Positions 54,514 to 64,000 of a DNA stretch of 64,000 bases are shown one piece after another. Origin of the DNA: Castanea sativa (lineage: Eukaryota > Streptophyta > Magnoliopsida > Fagales > Fagaceae); the NCBI RefSeq assembly GCF_040712315.1, contig NC_134015.1, positions 57,613,964 through 57,677,963 of the forward strand, read 5' to 3'. A program made the translations under genes and the position numbers. The notes beneath the pieces are model-generated. The model saw only the letters and a list, made by a program, of their open reading frames with translations. It had not been told where the DNA came from and searched no databases. Numbering within the stretch: the first letter of the stretch is position 1; each line of letters begins with the position of its first letter.

Positions 54514-57500
54514 TATAGGAACAACTCTACAAGTTAAGCTGGAAGTACTAAACTCTTGAAAATATTGGAATTTTGGAATTAGGTGGGGGAGGCAACTTCA
54601 AGGGGTAATACTTTTTTTTTTTTTTTTTTGGAGAGAGCAGGTGTGGGCCTCAATGTCATCTTAAAAACTTTGCATTGAACCTAGGCCGTATAAGAAATAA
54701 TTATCCAGTTTGAAAGAATTGTACAATGAGAAAACAAAGTTTCACGAAGTAAAATGTGATTCTTTAACCATGATTATTTGGGGGTATTTATGCACAATTA
54801 ACTTCATCTAAAAGGATTCCAACAACAAAGGGAAAAAAGACTTAGGGTCCGTTTGGATAGAACTTATTGCTGAAAATTGAAAACACTGTAGCAAAATAAT
54901 TTTTTAATGTGTGAATAGTAGTGCGGGGCCCATTTTAATATTTTTTTCTGAATAAAGTGCTTGTGGGTCCCATGAACAGTGTGTGAACAGTACCGAAACA
55001 GTGCATGAACAGTGATAAACAGTGTTATTTGTCTCCAAAAAGCAGAAAACGCGTGAATCAAAAAAAAAAAAAAAAAAAAGACCTGAAACGTGATCTCTCT
55101 AAACGCAGATGCAAATAATTTGTATCCAAACCGCACCTTAGTCAAATAGATTAAAATCTTAACTAAATTTAAACATTACCTTTTTTTTAATTGTAATTGT
55201 GATTATGATCACAAATAAAAAGAATGAAGTGACTGTATAAAATATCGTAGTTTGCAACTACCAAATACCTTAATGCCAATCAAGATACTACAAAAAATTC
55301 ATTTTTTGTCCATAAATAAGCAGAATACTCTAATTATTAATTGAACCTCTGAAACATAATTATTAATCGAACCTAATAGCTCAAATTGTGACAACTATAC
55401 ATCACATTATGTAGTGCAACGAATTTCAATAAGGCCTCTTTGAAGGCAAACAATGCCAATTGAAATAACATTAATACGAATACATAGTTATTAAAACGTG
55501 AATTGTATTATGAATCGAATTTTGATTTTTCTATATCGCGTATTGTAAGATACACAAACGTTCAATAAAATTATAAAAAAATTATAGATATACATACATA
55601 TAATGTATATTCATTATAAATTTGGAATATATTCAATTAATAACCAATTTAGTGATTACTTTTTTTTTAGAAATTTAATGATTACTTATGTAATAATATT
55701 TAACAAAGCTAACTGAATAAATCAAACTAGCCTCATTACACGCGCTCCGCACGTGCATGTGAGACCCTTTTTTCTATTTTGAGTTTAATGTAATTTTTAA
55801 ATTTGAATTTGTTTATTGTTAGTGAGGTTACACAGGAAGAGATTTGTAAGAAGTTAAAATTTAGGATTTTGAAAAGCAGTAAACTGTTGTGCTAATTTTT
55901 AGGAAAAAATGTATCAAACATGATGTGTGCTAATTTTTAGGAAAAAGTTTTTCTGGTAGTTTTATTTATTAATTTTGTTGAATTACCATTTTATCCCCTT
56001 TTATTTTTTAGAAATGAAGATTTTCTTATTAGATTAGGGGCATTTTTGACATTTTTTGAAGTCATAACTAACTTTGTGAATCTTTTTAATATATAGAGAT
56101 TAACTTTATAACAAACACATTCAAATTGATTAAACTCAGAAGTGACAATACATGAAATATGAGCCAAAATAATAATTTCTCATCATCGTTTTGTCTAATC
56201 AACTCTATCTAAGTCAATGTTATTATCATGTTAATAATCTTGCAAAATTATTTTTTCATTGACATTTTCTTCATTATTATCAACATTTACAATATTTTTT
56301 TTATTTTAATAAATTTTTCTTTATATTTTTTTCTTGGCATTCTAACTTTTTAGACTTATAACAATAATAAAAAATAAAAAATAATTATATTTTTATTTTA
56401 TACATTATTCATAGCATAGAAAAGAAATTTGCAAATATGAAAGTAAATTGTCATGTGTATAGTCCAAATTTTGTAGGAGAAAGAGAAGAGGGGGAAAAAA
56501 CTCATGGACATGTTATTTTATTAGACTTAATTAAATTTCCCAATAATTTTTTGTTTAAACAAAGTCTAAGAACTTGTTTGCTCAATAATTGTGTTAAAAA
56601 AAGTCTAACAAGTTGTTTAAATCAAATAAAACCACAAATTTTAACCCAAAAAAAAAACTCATTTTAAACCCACATGTCTATGCATTGTACGTAAGATTCA
56701 CTAATACTATATAATTTATGCAATACTCACCTATGTATCGGACGATTTTTGAGCACTTACGATACATAATTTTTTGTACACGATACGATACACATCGTAC
56801 GATACATGCCATGTATTGTACGATATCGACAACTTTGAATACGACTAGAGACACAATATTTTACATAATTAGTGATTTAAAATACTATAACGATTCATGA
56901 ATACTTACGATACAAAATTTTTTGTACACGATACAATACATATTGTACAACACATATGGCGTATCGTATGATACTGACAGCTATGGATACAACTAGAGAC
57001 ACAATATTTTACATAATTAGTGATTTAAAATACTATAATTCATACTAAAAAAAGCGGTGTTAGAAAGTCTATGTAAAAGCTAAAAGCCTTATAGCTGAAC
57101 TGGCATCTTTTGATGTTTCCAATTGAAATGCCTAGCATTCAAATTCCCCCACCCCTAATTATCAATTTATCTAAAGCAAGAAAAAAAGAAGAAAGTCTAT
57201 GTATAAGTGATGTTACTTCAATCATAACTTGTCATATTAGCAATTGTGAAAATTTTAATGTTGCCAACATTACTTAAATAACATACCTGGAGCAGTGTAT
57301 CCAATGGTGCCCACAAATGAAGTCCAATAAGATGCGTCAGTACTCATAATCCTAGCTGTGCCAAAGTCAGAGACATGAGATTCATATTCTGAATCTAGTA
57401 GAACATTCTTGCTTGATATATCACGATGAATTATTGGACTAGAGCAGTCATGATGCATATAAGACAGAGCACTTGCCACACCTTTAACAACATTTACCCT

Positions 57501-60500
57501 CTTTACCCAGTCAAACTCCAGTGCTAATTCATCATTATTTAGTATCTTTTCCAAGCTCCCACCTTCCAAGAATTGATAAACTAAAAGCAAGTGTCGGGGA
57601 TGTGAGCAAAAACCATGAAGCTTTACAATGTTGCGGTGTCGTATTTCGGTTAGACTATGTATCTCACTAGTGAAAGATTTTAGATTGGCCACACTGTCTT
57701 CTGAGAGTGGATGAAATTTCTTTACAGCAACAACTTGACCTGTTGGCAAATCAGCTTTATAAACAATTCCATGCCCCCCCACACCAACACAATATTTGTA
57801 ATCGAAATCCTCTGTTGCTTCAATAATGTTTTCATAAACCATTTTCCCATCATAACTCCATATTGAAAACATATTTTGATGTCGTACTTCTTTTGGATTA
57901 TTTTTTGTCTTCGTCTTTCTAAAGCAAATTACGAATGTAATTCCTACAATGATAAATATAAGAAAAATAATGCCCAAAAGGGCTAAAATTAGTGTAGTAA
58001 CTTTTTTCCCCTTTTTGACATGAAGATTGTGGCCAATTGCAAAAGGGCAAGCCTTCAAACCAGTAGCATTGCCACACAAGCCCTTGTTGTTTCTAAATGC
58101 TTCTATTGATGCCTCACAAAATGCTTTAGTATTCGGAATGGGACCCCGCAATTGATTGTAGGACAAGTCAATGGATGTCAAGCCTAACAATTGATTAAAA
58201 CTGGATGGAATATTGCCAAAGAGTGCATTGTGAGAAAGATTCAAGATTTCTAACATTTTCAAATCTCCAAGTTGTTGTGGAATCTCTCCTGTTAGAAAAT
58301 TTTTGCTAAGATCAAGATTTTGGAGATACTGCAAATTGCCAATTTGAATTGGGATATATTTTCTTAAGTGATTGTTGCTCAAATTCAAGAGAAAAAGTTT
58401 CTTACATTTCCCTAGGTCAGGAATATGGCCACTTAGACTATTATTGGCGAGATTAAGTTGCTCCAAATTTGATAGCATCTTGAAATTGTAAGGAACTTGT
58501 CCAGAAAATTTGTTACTGTCTAGATAAAGGTCTAACAAAAATTTCAACTTACCTAATTCCTTGGGTATTTTCCCATGTATCTTATTTGAGGAGAGGATGA
58601 GCACTTGTAATTGACTTGCTTCTCCAAGCTCAGGAGGTAATCTACCTGAAATGTCATTGTTAGAGATTTTCAGGCATGTCAAGTTTTGGCATTGCCCCCA
58701 ATTAGCTGAAAGCTCACCATAAAGTTTATTATAACTCAACTCCATGTATATTAAGTGTGGGTATATCCCAAAACTTTCTCCTATATTTCCAATAAGTTGA
58801 TTTCCATTAAGTCGGACTCTAATGAGGCTTGTGCAGTTTCTCAAGGATTTTGGTATTGAACCAATAAAATGATTATCATTTGCGGTGAATTTCTCAAGCA
58901 ATCCACCACTGCACACATTTTCAGGCAAGTGACCAGTAAATTGGTTTCCAGATATCTCGAGCAACTTCAATTGAGTAAAATTGTTCTGTTCAAATGAAAT
59001 GAGATTGCTTAACTTATTAGTGAATAATTTGAAATGAGTGAGCTTAGATAAGCTTCCTATAGAAGCAAAAGTTATAACTATGAAATTGTAAAACGATAAC
59101 TTAAGATCACTCAAAGAACTTACAATTCCAAATTCTTGAGGGAAGGAACCAGAAAGTCGGTTCGTATGAAGATATATAAAGGTTAGTTTGCTTAAGTTTC
59201 CAAATGAATCAGGGATGACACCCGTGAGATTGTTTATTGATAAGCCAAGGTCAATCAGAGAACTTAGCATTCCTAATTCTTGAGGGATGGAACCAGAAAG
59301 TTGGTTTTCAGAAAGATATAAAGTTGTCAGTTTGCTCAAGTTTCCAAGAGAGGCAGGGATGACACCTGTAAGATTGTTTTTTGCTAACTCAAGGTTAATC
59401 AGAGAACTTAACATTCTTAATTCTTGAGGGATGGAACCAGAAAGTTTATTCGTAAAAAGATATAAAGTGGTTAGGTTGCTTAAGTTTCCAAGAGAGGCAG
59501 GGATGACACCTGTCAAATTGTTTGTTGATAACTCAAGGTCAGTCAGAGAACTTAGCATTCCTAATTCTTGAGGGATGGAACCAGAAAGTTGATTCGTATA
59601 AAGATATAAAGTTATCAGTTTGCTCAAGTTTCCAAGAATGGCAGGGATGACACCTGTAAGTTTGTTTGTTGATAACGCAAGGCCAGTTAGAGAACTTAGC
59701 ATTCCTAATTCTTGAGGGATGGAACCAGAAAGTTGATTCGTATAAAGATATAAAGTTATCAGTTTGCTCAAGTTTCCAAGAATGGCAGGGATGACACCTG
59801 TAAGTTTGTTTGTTGATAACGCAAGGCCAGTTAGAGAACTTAGCATTCCTAATTCTTGAGGGATGGAACCAGAAAGTTGATTCATATGAAGCTATAAAGT
59901 AGTTAGGTTGCTTAAGTTTCCAAGAGAAGTTGGGATGACACCTGTGAGATTGTTAAATGAGAAATCAAGCTTACTCAGAGAACTTAATGCTCCTAAGCCT
60001 TGAGGAATAAGGCCAGTCATACGGTTCGCAGAAAGGTCAATGACGTGAAGGCTAGTTAATTTGCCTATTTCAGAAGGAATTCTCCCAGTGAATTGATTAC
60101 CAGAAAGGTCAAGAAGAAAGAGTTTGGAGAGGTAAGAAATATTTGAGTTAATGATTCCAGACAGTGAGTTGTAAGAGAGGTTAAGACTAAGTAAATTGGG
60201 GAAGGATTGAAAGTTGAGATTGTGAAGCGTACCTCTCAAACCATAACTTGAAAGGTTCAGATGGGTGACGCTTCCAGAGTGGTCACAATTCATTCCGACC
60301 CAATTACAAGGAGTGGTTCCAACCCACGAGGACAAGAGAGACTGGCTTTTGTTGTGAAGGCTAGTTTTCCAATTTAGAAGAGCCATCACCTCCTTTGTTT
60401 CCTCTGCTATCTTAACCTTACTGTTAGAGCGAGCAAAAGGTGAAGATAGGGAGGAAACAGAAGCAGTGGATAAGGAAACGAAATGGAGGAAGATGAGAAG

Positions 60501-60566
60501 AAGGTGGAAGAAGAGTAGAGATGAAAGGAATTGGTTGAAGAGAGGTTTGTTTGAAAGGAAAGTCAT
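53954..60566 (-). CDS. MIK2-like: MIK2-like LRR receptor kinase, two exons, broken by one in-frame stop
   Basis: Exon 1 is 60566-57287 and exon 2 is 54336-53954, with a GT-AG intron (CCAG|GTATGT ... TTTCAG|AGCATG) that restores the kinase APE motif. Their sum, 3663 nt, is divisible by three. Approximate residues: signal peptide 1-35 ([17 protein letters not shown]), LRR cap with [10 protein letters not shown] near 90, LRRs 105-810, transmembrane helix 855-879, kinase from about 915. The kinase has the GVGGHG loop, the VAVKK lysine (about 945), IIHRD (about 1046, an RD kinase) and DFG (about 1068). The protein should be a plasma-membrane receptor of LRR subfamily XII (MIK2/At1g35710 type); a ligand cannot be inferred. 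The one defect is TAG at 59894-59892, where the paralogue has a tyrosine codon. All else is open, so recent inactivation, a stop allele or a sequencing error are the alternatives. Confidence 0.88.
54461..54510. repeat. (AT)n microsatellite
   Basis: About 25 uninterrupted AT units, close to the intron 3' end. Confidence 0.95.
54611..54700 (-). mobile_element. 5'-truncated SINE-like fragment
   Basis: On the minus strand a box-B-like GGTTCAATGC precedes a short body and an A18 tail (T run at 54611-54628). No box A or target duplication was recognised. Confidence 0.45.
54845..55137. mobile_element. Harbinger-like MITE in RLK intron
   Basis: The ends GGGTCCGTTTGGAT and ATCCAAACCGCACC are inverted with two mismatches and are flanked by TTA (54842-54844 and 55138-55140). 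The interior has GAACAGTG repeats (about 54974-55023). The GGGTCCGTTTGGAT end is a common plant MITE terminus. Confidence 0.88.
55727..56099 (-). mobile_element. Complete non-autonomous Helitron (373 bp)
   Basis: On the minus strand it starts TCTCTATATATTAAAAAG (56099), preceded by A, and ends GTGTAATGAGGCTAG (55727), followed by T. A GC-rich hairpin CACGTGCGGAGCGCGTG lies 11 nt before CTAG. A|TC...CTAG|T with a 3' hairpin is the Helitron signature. No RepHel coding sequence. Confidence 0.85.
56720..57045. repeat. Tandem pair of ~160-bp units with GTAC-rich palindromes
   Basis: GAGCACTTACGATACATAATTTTTTGTACACGATACGATACA through GTGATTTAAAATACTATAA at about 56750-56888 is repeated at about 56896-57038 with moderate divergence. 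Confidence 0.88.
59130..59885 (-). repeat. Six 144-bp paired-LRR units in the right RLK
   Basis: CTTGAGGGAWGG recurs at about 59137, 59281, 59425, 59569, 59713 and 59857, 144 bp apart. The two at 59640-59860 are essentially identical (both with CCAAGAATGGCAGGGATGAC), so they duplicated most recently. Confidence 0.93.
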
Positions 60567-60611
60567 AATGTAGGGTGAAGGAAGGAAAGGATAAAGTAAG
60601 GTTGGAAGAAG

Positions 60612-60727
60612 GAGTGGATGAATGAGTTGAAATGGTTAGAGAGGTATTAATTTATAGGTGGGACTGTGGGAGTGGATGAATGAGTTGAAATGGTTAGAGA
60701 GGTATTAATTTATAGGTGGGACTGTGG
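60612..60727 (-). promoter_or_regulatory. 58-bp promoter duplication with two TATA boxes
   Basis: The unit GAGTGGATGAATGAGTTGAAATGG...TTTATAGGTGGGACTGTGG occurs twice here, once in the left paralogue. Minus-strand TATA boxes CCTATAAATTA lie at 60648-60658 and 60706-60716, about 82 and 140 bp upstream of the ATG. Either could place transcription start. Confidence 0.75.
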
Positions 60728-60739
60728 GAGTGGATGAAT

Positions 60740-61803
60740 GACTTCAGGCTGAATATTCAATCGCTTGAATCGTGACCGTCCAATTGATTAACGGCCAAAA
60801 ATTGAGTCTGAGTTTGGATTAGGCTTTGGAAATGGAATCTCCTCAGACTCTATTGTCGTAGTGTTTGGTGGATGTAATAATCACAATATTAAAAAAACAA
60901 AAAACAAAATTATTACAAAATTAAAAACCCATGATAATGCACTGAAGGTCAATTAGGCCCGGAACTAATTAGCCAGTCCTCTCGTGCCACGTCATGATGT
61001 TGTAAAACAATCCTCTACACTTTCACTAAAAATAAAAATAACAAAAATAAATAAAAACACTTTCTAGTTTCTGCTCTTAAAAAATTTGGTCAAATTTCTA
61101 TTTTCTAAACTAAATTTAAATATTCTACAATTTAAAAGGATGAAAATAAAAGTACAGCTGTACATTAAAAAAAGAATGTCAATATGCCATTTTCAACTAA
61201 TACATTTAGTTCAAATCCTCTGTCCTCAGTTATAGAATTATAAAATTAAAAAAATAAATAATAATGTAACATTAATAAATAAAAAAATTGGACTTTAATG
61301 CAAAGAAAGAAAAGTTTGAATTTTAAAATGCAAGGGAGAGAGAATGTAGCTCCTAGAGGGAAAAGGAAGGGAAAAAAAGAAGAAGAAGAAGAAGAAGAAA
61401 AAGAGATCGTTTAGGAAAGAATATAGAAGCAGAAAGAAAGAATGGCATTGCCTACCTAGAAAAATGACTCCACTAGCCAACGGGGAGTGTGGGACGGTCA
61501 AAGTCCCACACTAACATTACCTATCAAAGTCCGTAGATAGATAGATAGATCTGGCAGCTTTCATTGCTCTGTGTCCTTTGGCGGATTGGAGGAAAATTTT
61601 AGTTCTTATAATTAGTTTATTCAATTTTTTTAATTATTTTTTTATTTATATTTGATTTTTTTTTTTAACCCATTACTTACATACTCAACTCAATATCATA
61701 AATTTTTTATGACGTATATTGGAATTTTTTTTTGTTACGATTCTGTCCTTACTTTTCCATAATGACCGTACTAAAAATGGGGCAATCATTTACAATTTTA
61801 CAT

Positions 61804-61841
<38 letters not shown>

Positions 61842-63327
61842 TAGATTTTGCAAAGGAACAACACAATAATTATGCGGATTAAGTTAGGGACACAAAATAA
61901 CGAAAAAAAGAAAAGAAAAAGAAAATAGAACTAGACGATGTGAATTACATCAAGTTATCAACTTTCTCAAGTGTACCTATTACATATAAAATAAAATAAA
62001 AAAGTTAAATTACTTAAAAGGATAACTATCAGGTAAAGAAAAATAAGTAAATACTTTATATGAATTGCACCTCAATCCACTCAATTGAAAGACTAACTTG
62101 GTCTATAGGGTATGAGAGAAAGAAGTCATATGAGATTGTTGAATTCTCATTTTTGGGTGAAGGAGACTTTTTTTATCATTTCATCAATTTTTATAGAAGG
62201 GAATAGAATATTTAATTGGACAAAATTTTGGTTAAATCCTTTTGGAGGATACTCGCTTGACCCCAATACGTGAGCTCATGATTACAAGACTTTTGAGAAA
62301 GACTAATTGAGTTGCAAGACTATTGAGAACCTTCAAATTAATTTAAAGTCATGTGATTAAAAGCATATTCAAAAACAGAGGTGTGCCCAAAAACCTAATT
62401 AAGCTGATGAAGCCAGCCAATTTACTCTTATAATTCTATCGAAGTTGGGTTTTAAAAACTCAAAGCCACCCTGTTTAATTTAGATGGATTTCAGGTCAAT
62501 AAAATATCAGCTCGAATAACCCTACCCAACTGAATGAATGGGTAAAGAGATACAGCCCTTCTCATTTCTTGTTGCTGCTGCTTCTTCCAACTTTGAACCA
62601 CTTATTAGGCTTAGCTATTACAATCTTGGTGAGCCAGTCATGTTGAATATTCGATTGGCATTTTGAGGACCAATTCGAACTGTGACCGTGAACAAGAAGT
62701 ACTGACAAGGAAAGGGATGGCGAAGGCAGCCATGATCATATTCACAACAAAGCTGCGCTAAATCATGGCTTATATATATGAACTTGCAAATACCTTTCAA
62801 TATTAATTCTGTCATTCTTTAATAGCTCTGTGACTTTTTGCATATAGTTGGGCGTGGATGAACTTTGCATTTCAAATGGGTTGGAGGAAACATTCGGTCC
62901 TCATAATTAATTAGTCATTAATTACTTTGACACTCCAATCCATATCATCATTTTTCTAACTGGCCATGCATTAGAGGGAAGAATCATGTCAAGCTCGAGG
63001 ACAATGAAGTGAGTAGAAATTGACAAGATTTGACATAATATGAATAATATTGGAATTGATGATATTTGTTTATTAGCAAACAAGATTTATGTGTAAGAAT
63101 TTTTCAATCATGACAAATTAGTGTTGAAATGGTGCTTCACGATTATGAGCATAATGTAATTGGACATCTACATCTCAAAAAAATTGTTAAATATTTTTTA
63201 ATCACGCCAATGGCTACTAGGGAATAAAAATCAATAAGATATTAATGCTTGTACTCTCTTCCAATTTCTACTACATATATGGAACAAACAATTTCAATCA
63301 TGAATATTATCAAAAATAAGTCTTACA
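60740..63327. other. Upstream region of the right RLK, no gene seen
   Basis: Besides the duplicated DNA it holds a GAA tract (about 61379-61400) and (CT)n at 61805-61838, the latter about twice the left-copy length. The segment 62130-63005 has no counterpart on the left; the two flanking parts are joined there at GAAGTGAGTAGAAATTG. No coding sequence is supported in it. Confidence 0.6.
61805..61838. repeat. (CT)n microsatellite
   Basis: About 17 CT units; the left duplicate has only about 8 at 3606-3622. Confidence 0.93.
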
Positions 63328-63674
63328 ACAAAATTGAAGACAATATTTAACAGTCTATTTGATTTAGTACATCAATTGTGAAGTTGTTTAAAAATTTAGT
63401 AAAAATTTATCATATAATATTATCATAATTAAAAAGTATTTTGAGTTCCTTTTAATATATCATGAACGATTGAATTGAAATGTATTAAGATGTGATTATT
63501 TATATTTTTATCTATTTATTTTTATATTTTGTTAATACTGAATAGATATTATTTTTATTTTTCATTTATTAATATAGTGAAAAGAAAAAGCAAAAAGATT
63601 ACTTTATGAGCTCTTGTTTTGTATTTGTTAACCACTTAATCACTTATTTTTGTGAAAGCTCGATAGTAAAAATA
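63328..63674. other. AT-rich flank, no gene seen
   Basis: Unique to the right side of the duplication; nothing coding is supported. Confidence 0.5.
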
Positions 63675-64000
63675 CTAGAGCAAGTTTAGACCCCCAATTC
63701 TAAAATTACGGCTTAATTGCTTTTAGTCTACTCAACTAGATGCGGAATAGGAGTATATTAATGTGCAATTAACTGGGGCTATTACCTACTGCATGGGCAT
63801 ATATAATTAACAATTAAGTATAAAACACAAGGAGTAAGGGAAGAGATGCAAATACAAGATAACACAGTGATGTGTTATCGAAGAGAAAAACAGAAGAGCT
63901 CGGCGTAAAAATCTCTCCGGGGCCCTTTAAACCGAATCAATCTACTGGTGAATAAGTTGGAGTACAATGATTACAATATACACCCTCCAAGAGTTTAATA
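63675..64000 (-). mobile_element. Probable copia LTR, cut by window end
   Basis: AAGTTTAGACCCCCAATTCT at about 63683 resembles the LTR ends at 26591 and 51115. The following GTGTTATCGAAGAGAAAAAC..CTCGGCGTAAAAATCTCTCC block lies where those LTRs have their CTGGAAAACC..GGATTTAACC block. Orientation is inferred from that. The other end is outside the window. Confidence 0.5.

Larger units (their letters stand above)
54337..57286 (-). other. RLK kinase-domain intron (2950 bp) loaded with transposons
   Basis: The intron holds a (TA)n run, a SINE-like piece, a Harbinger-like MITE, a complete small Helitron and a tandem duplication, all listed separately. The splice sites are canonical. The length is large for this intron class, most likely because of these insertions. 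Confidence 0.85.
58707..63327. repeat. Right copy of the direct segmental duplication
   Basis: Partner of 1-4628; see that entry. The 5' flank (60728-62120) follows the left copy almost base for base, including TTTGGTGGATGTAATAATCAC and GTCCCACACTAACATTACC. Confidence 0.93.

Noticed and set aside
54864..55145. Minus-strand 93-residue ORF in the RLK intron
   Set aside because: Lies almost wholly within the Harbinger-like MITE, through its poly-A tract.
1..64000. tRNA or rRNA genes
   Set aside because: Only SINE-type box A/B matches and retroelement primer sites were seen; no cloverleaf or rRNA sequence could be supported by reading.

Overview
This is a plant nuclear genomic window, almost certainly from a dicot. 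It has a plant-type leucine-rich-repeat receptor kinase (LRR-RLK) with an intron in the kinase domain, plant-type copia and gypsy gag relics, CACTA, Mutator-like (MULE), hAT, Harbinger, Stowaway, Helitron and SINE elements, and AT-rich intergenic DNA. The density of LTR and MITE relics and the RLK type would suit a woody rosid such as a Fagaceae tree, but that species-level guess is weak inference.

The only substantial host genes are two paralogous MIK2-like LRR-RLKs on the minus strand. They lie in a direct segmental duplication about 58.7 kb apart (1-4628 and 58707-63327). The left copy is open but runs off the window before its transmembrane and kinase parts. The right copy (53954-60566) has two exons split inside the kinase domain. 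It encodes signal peptide, LRRs, transmembrane helix and an RD kinase, but one TAG codon in the LRR region breaks it. Both carry an exact 144-bp (two-LRR) internal repeat, ten units on the left and six on the right. The promoter copies also differ: the right one has a 58-bp duplication that doubles its TATA box.

Layout. 1-4.6 kb: left RLK, promoter and upstream DNA. 4.6-7.6 kb: CACTA-type remnant that holds a piece of a KEA-type K+/H+ antiporter gene with introns, and ends in an array of short palindromes plus a CACTA terminus. 7.6-14.5 kb: SINE, microsatellites, a composite repeat, two hAT-type elements. 14.5-18.4 kb: copia (LTR, PBS, gag) and gypsy gag relics. 20.5-30.6 kb: Harbinger-like and Stowaway MITEs, foldback elements, one solo LTR with 5-bp target duplication, and further copies of the composite repeat. 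31.487-37.763 kb: a complete MULE-like element with a 10-bp target duplication, terminal inverted repeats of about 1.7 kb full of CTCGAG palindromes, and a unique core with a retroelement-like primer-binding site and an unassigned ORF. 40.4-42 kb: copia gag and LTR, then a Helitron 3' end. 43.2-50.1 kb: a second long-TIR element with a MURA N-terminal fragment and a solo LTR. 51.1-52.0 kb: another copia LTR. 54-60.6 kb: right RLK, whose intron holds a Harbinger MITE and a complete small Helitron. 63.7-64 kb: start of another LTR.

The repeats do not form a functional pathway with the host genes. The biological story is RLK cluster evolution (segmental duplication, LRR unit expansion or loss, nonsense decay) inside a thick bed of nested transposons, several of which share an unusual design of clustered short palindromes near their ends.
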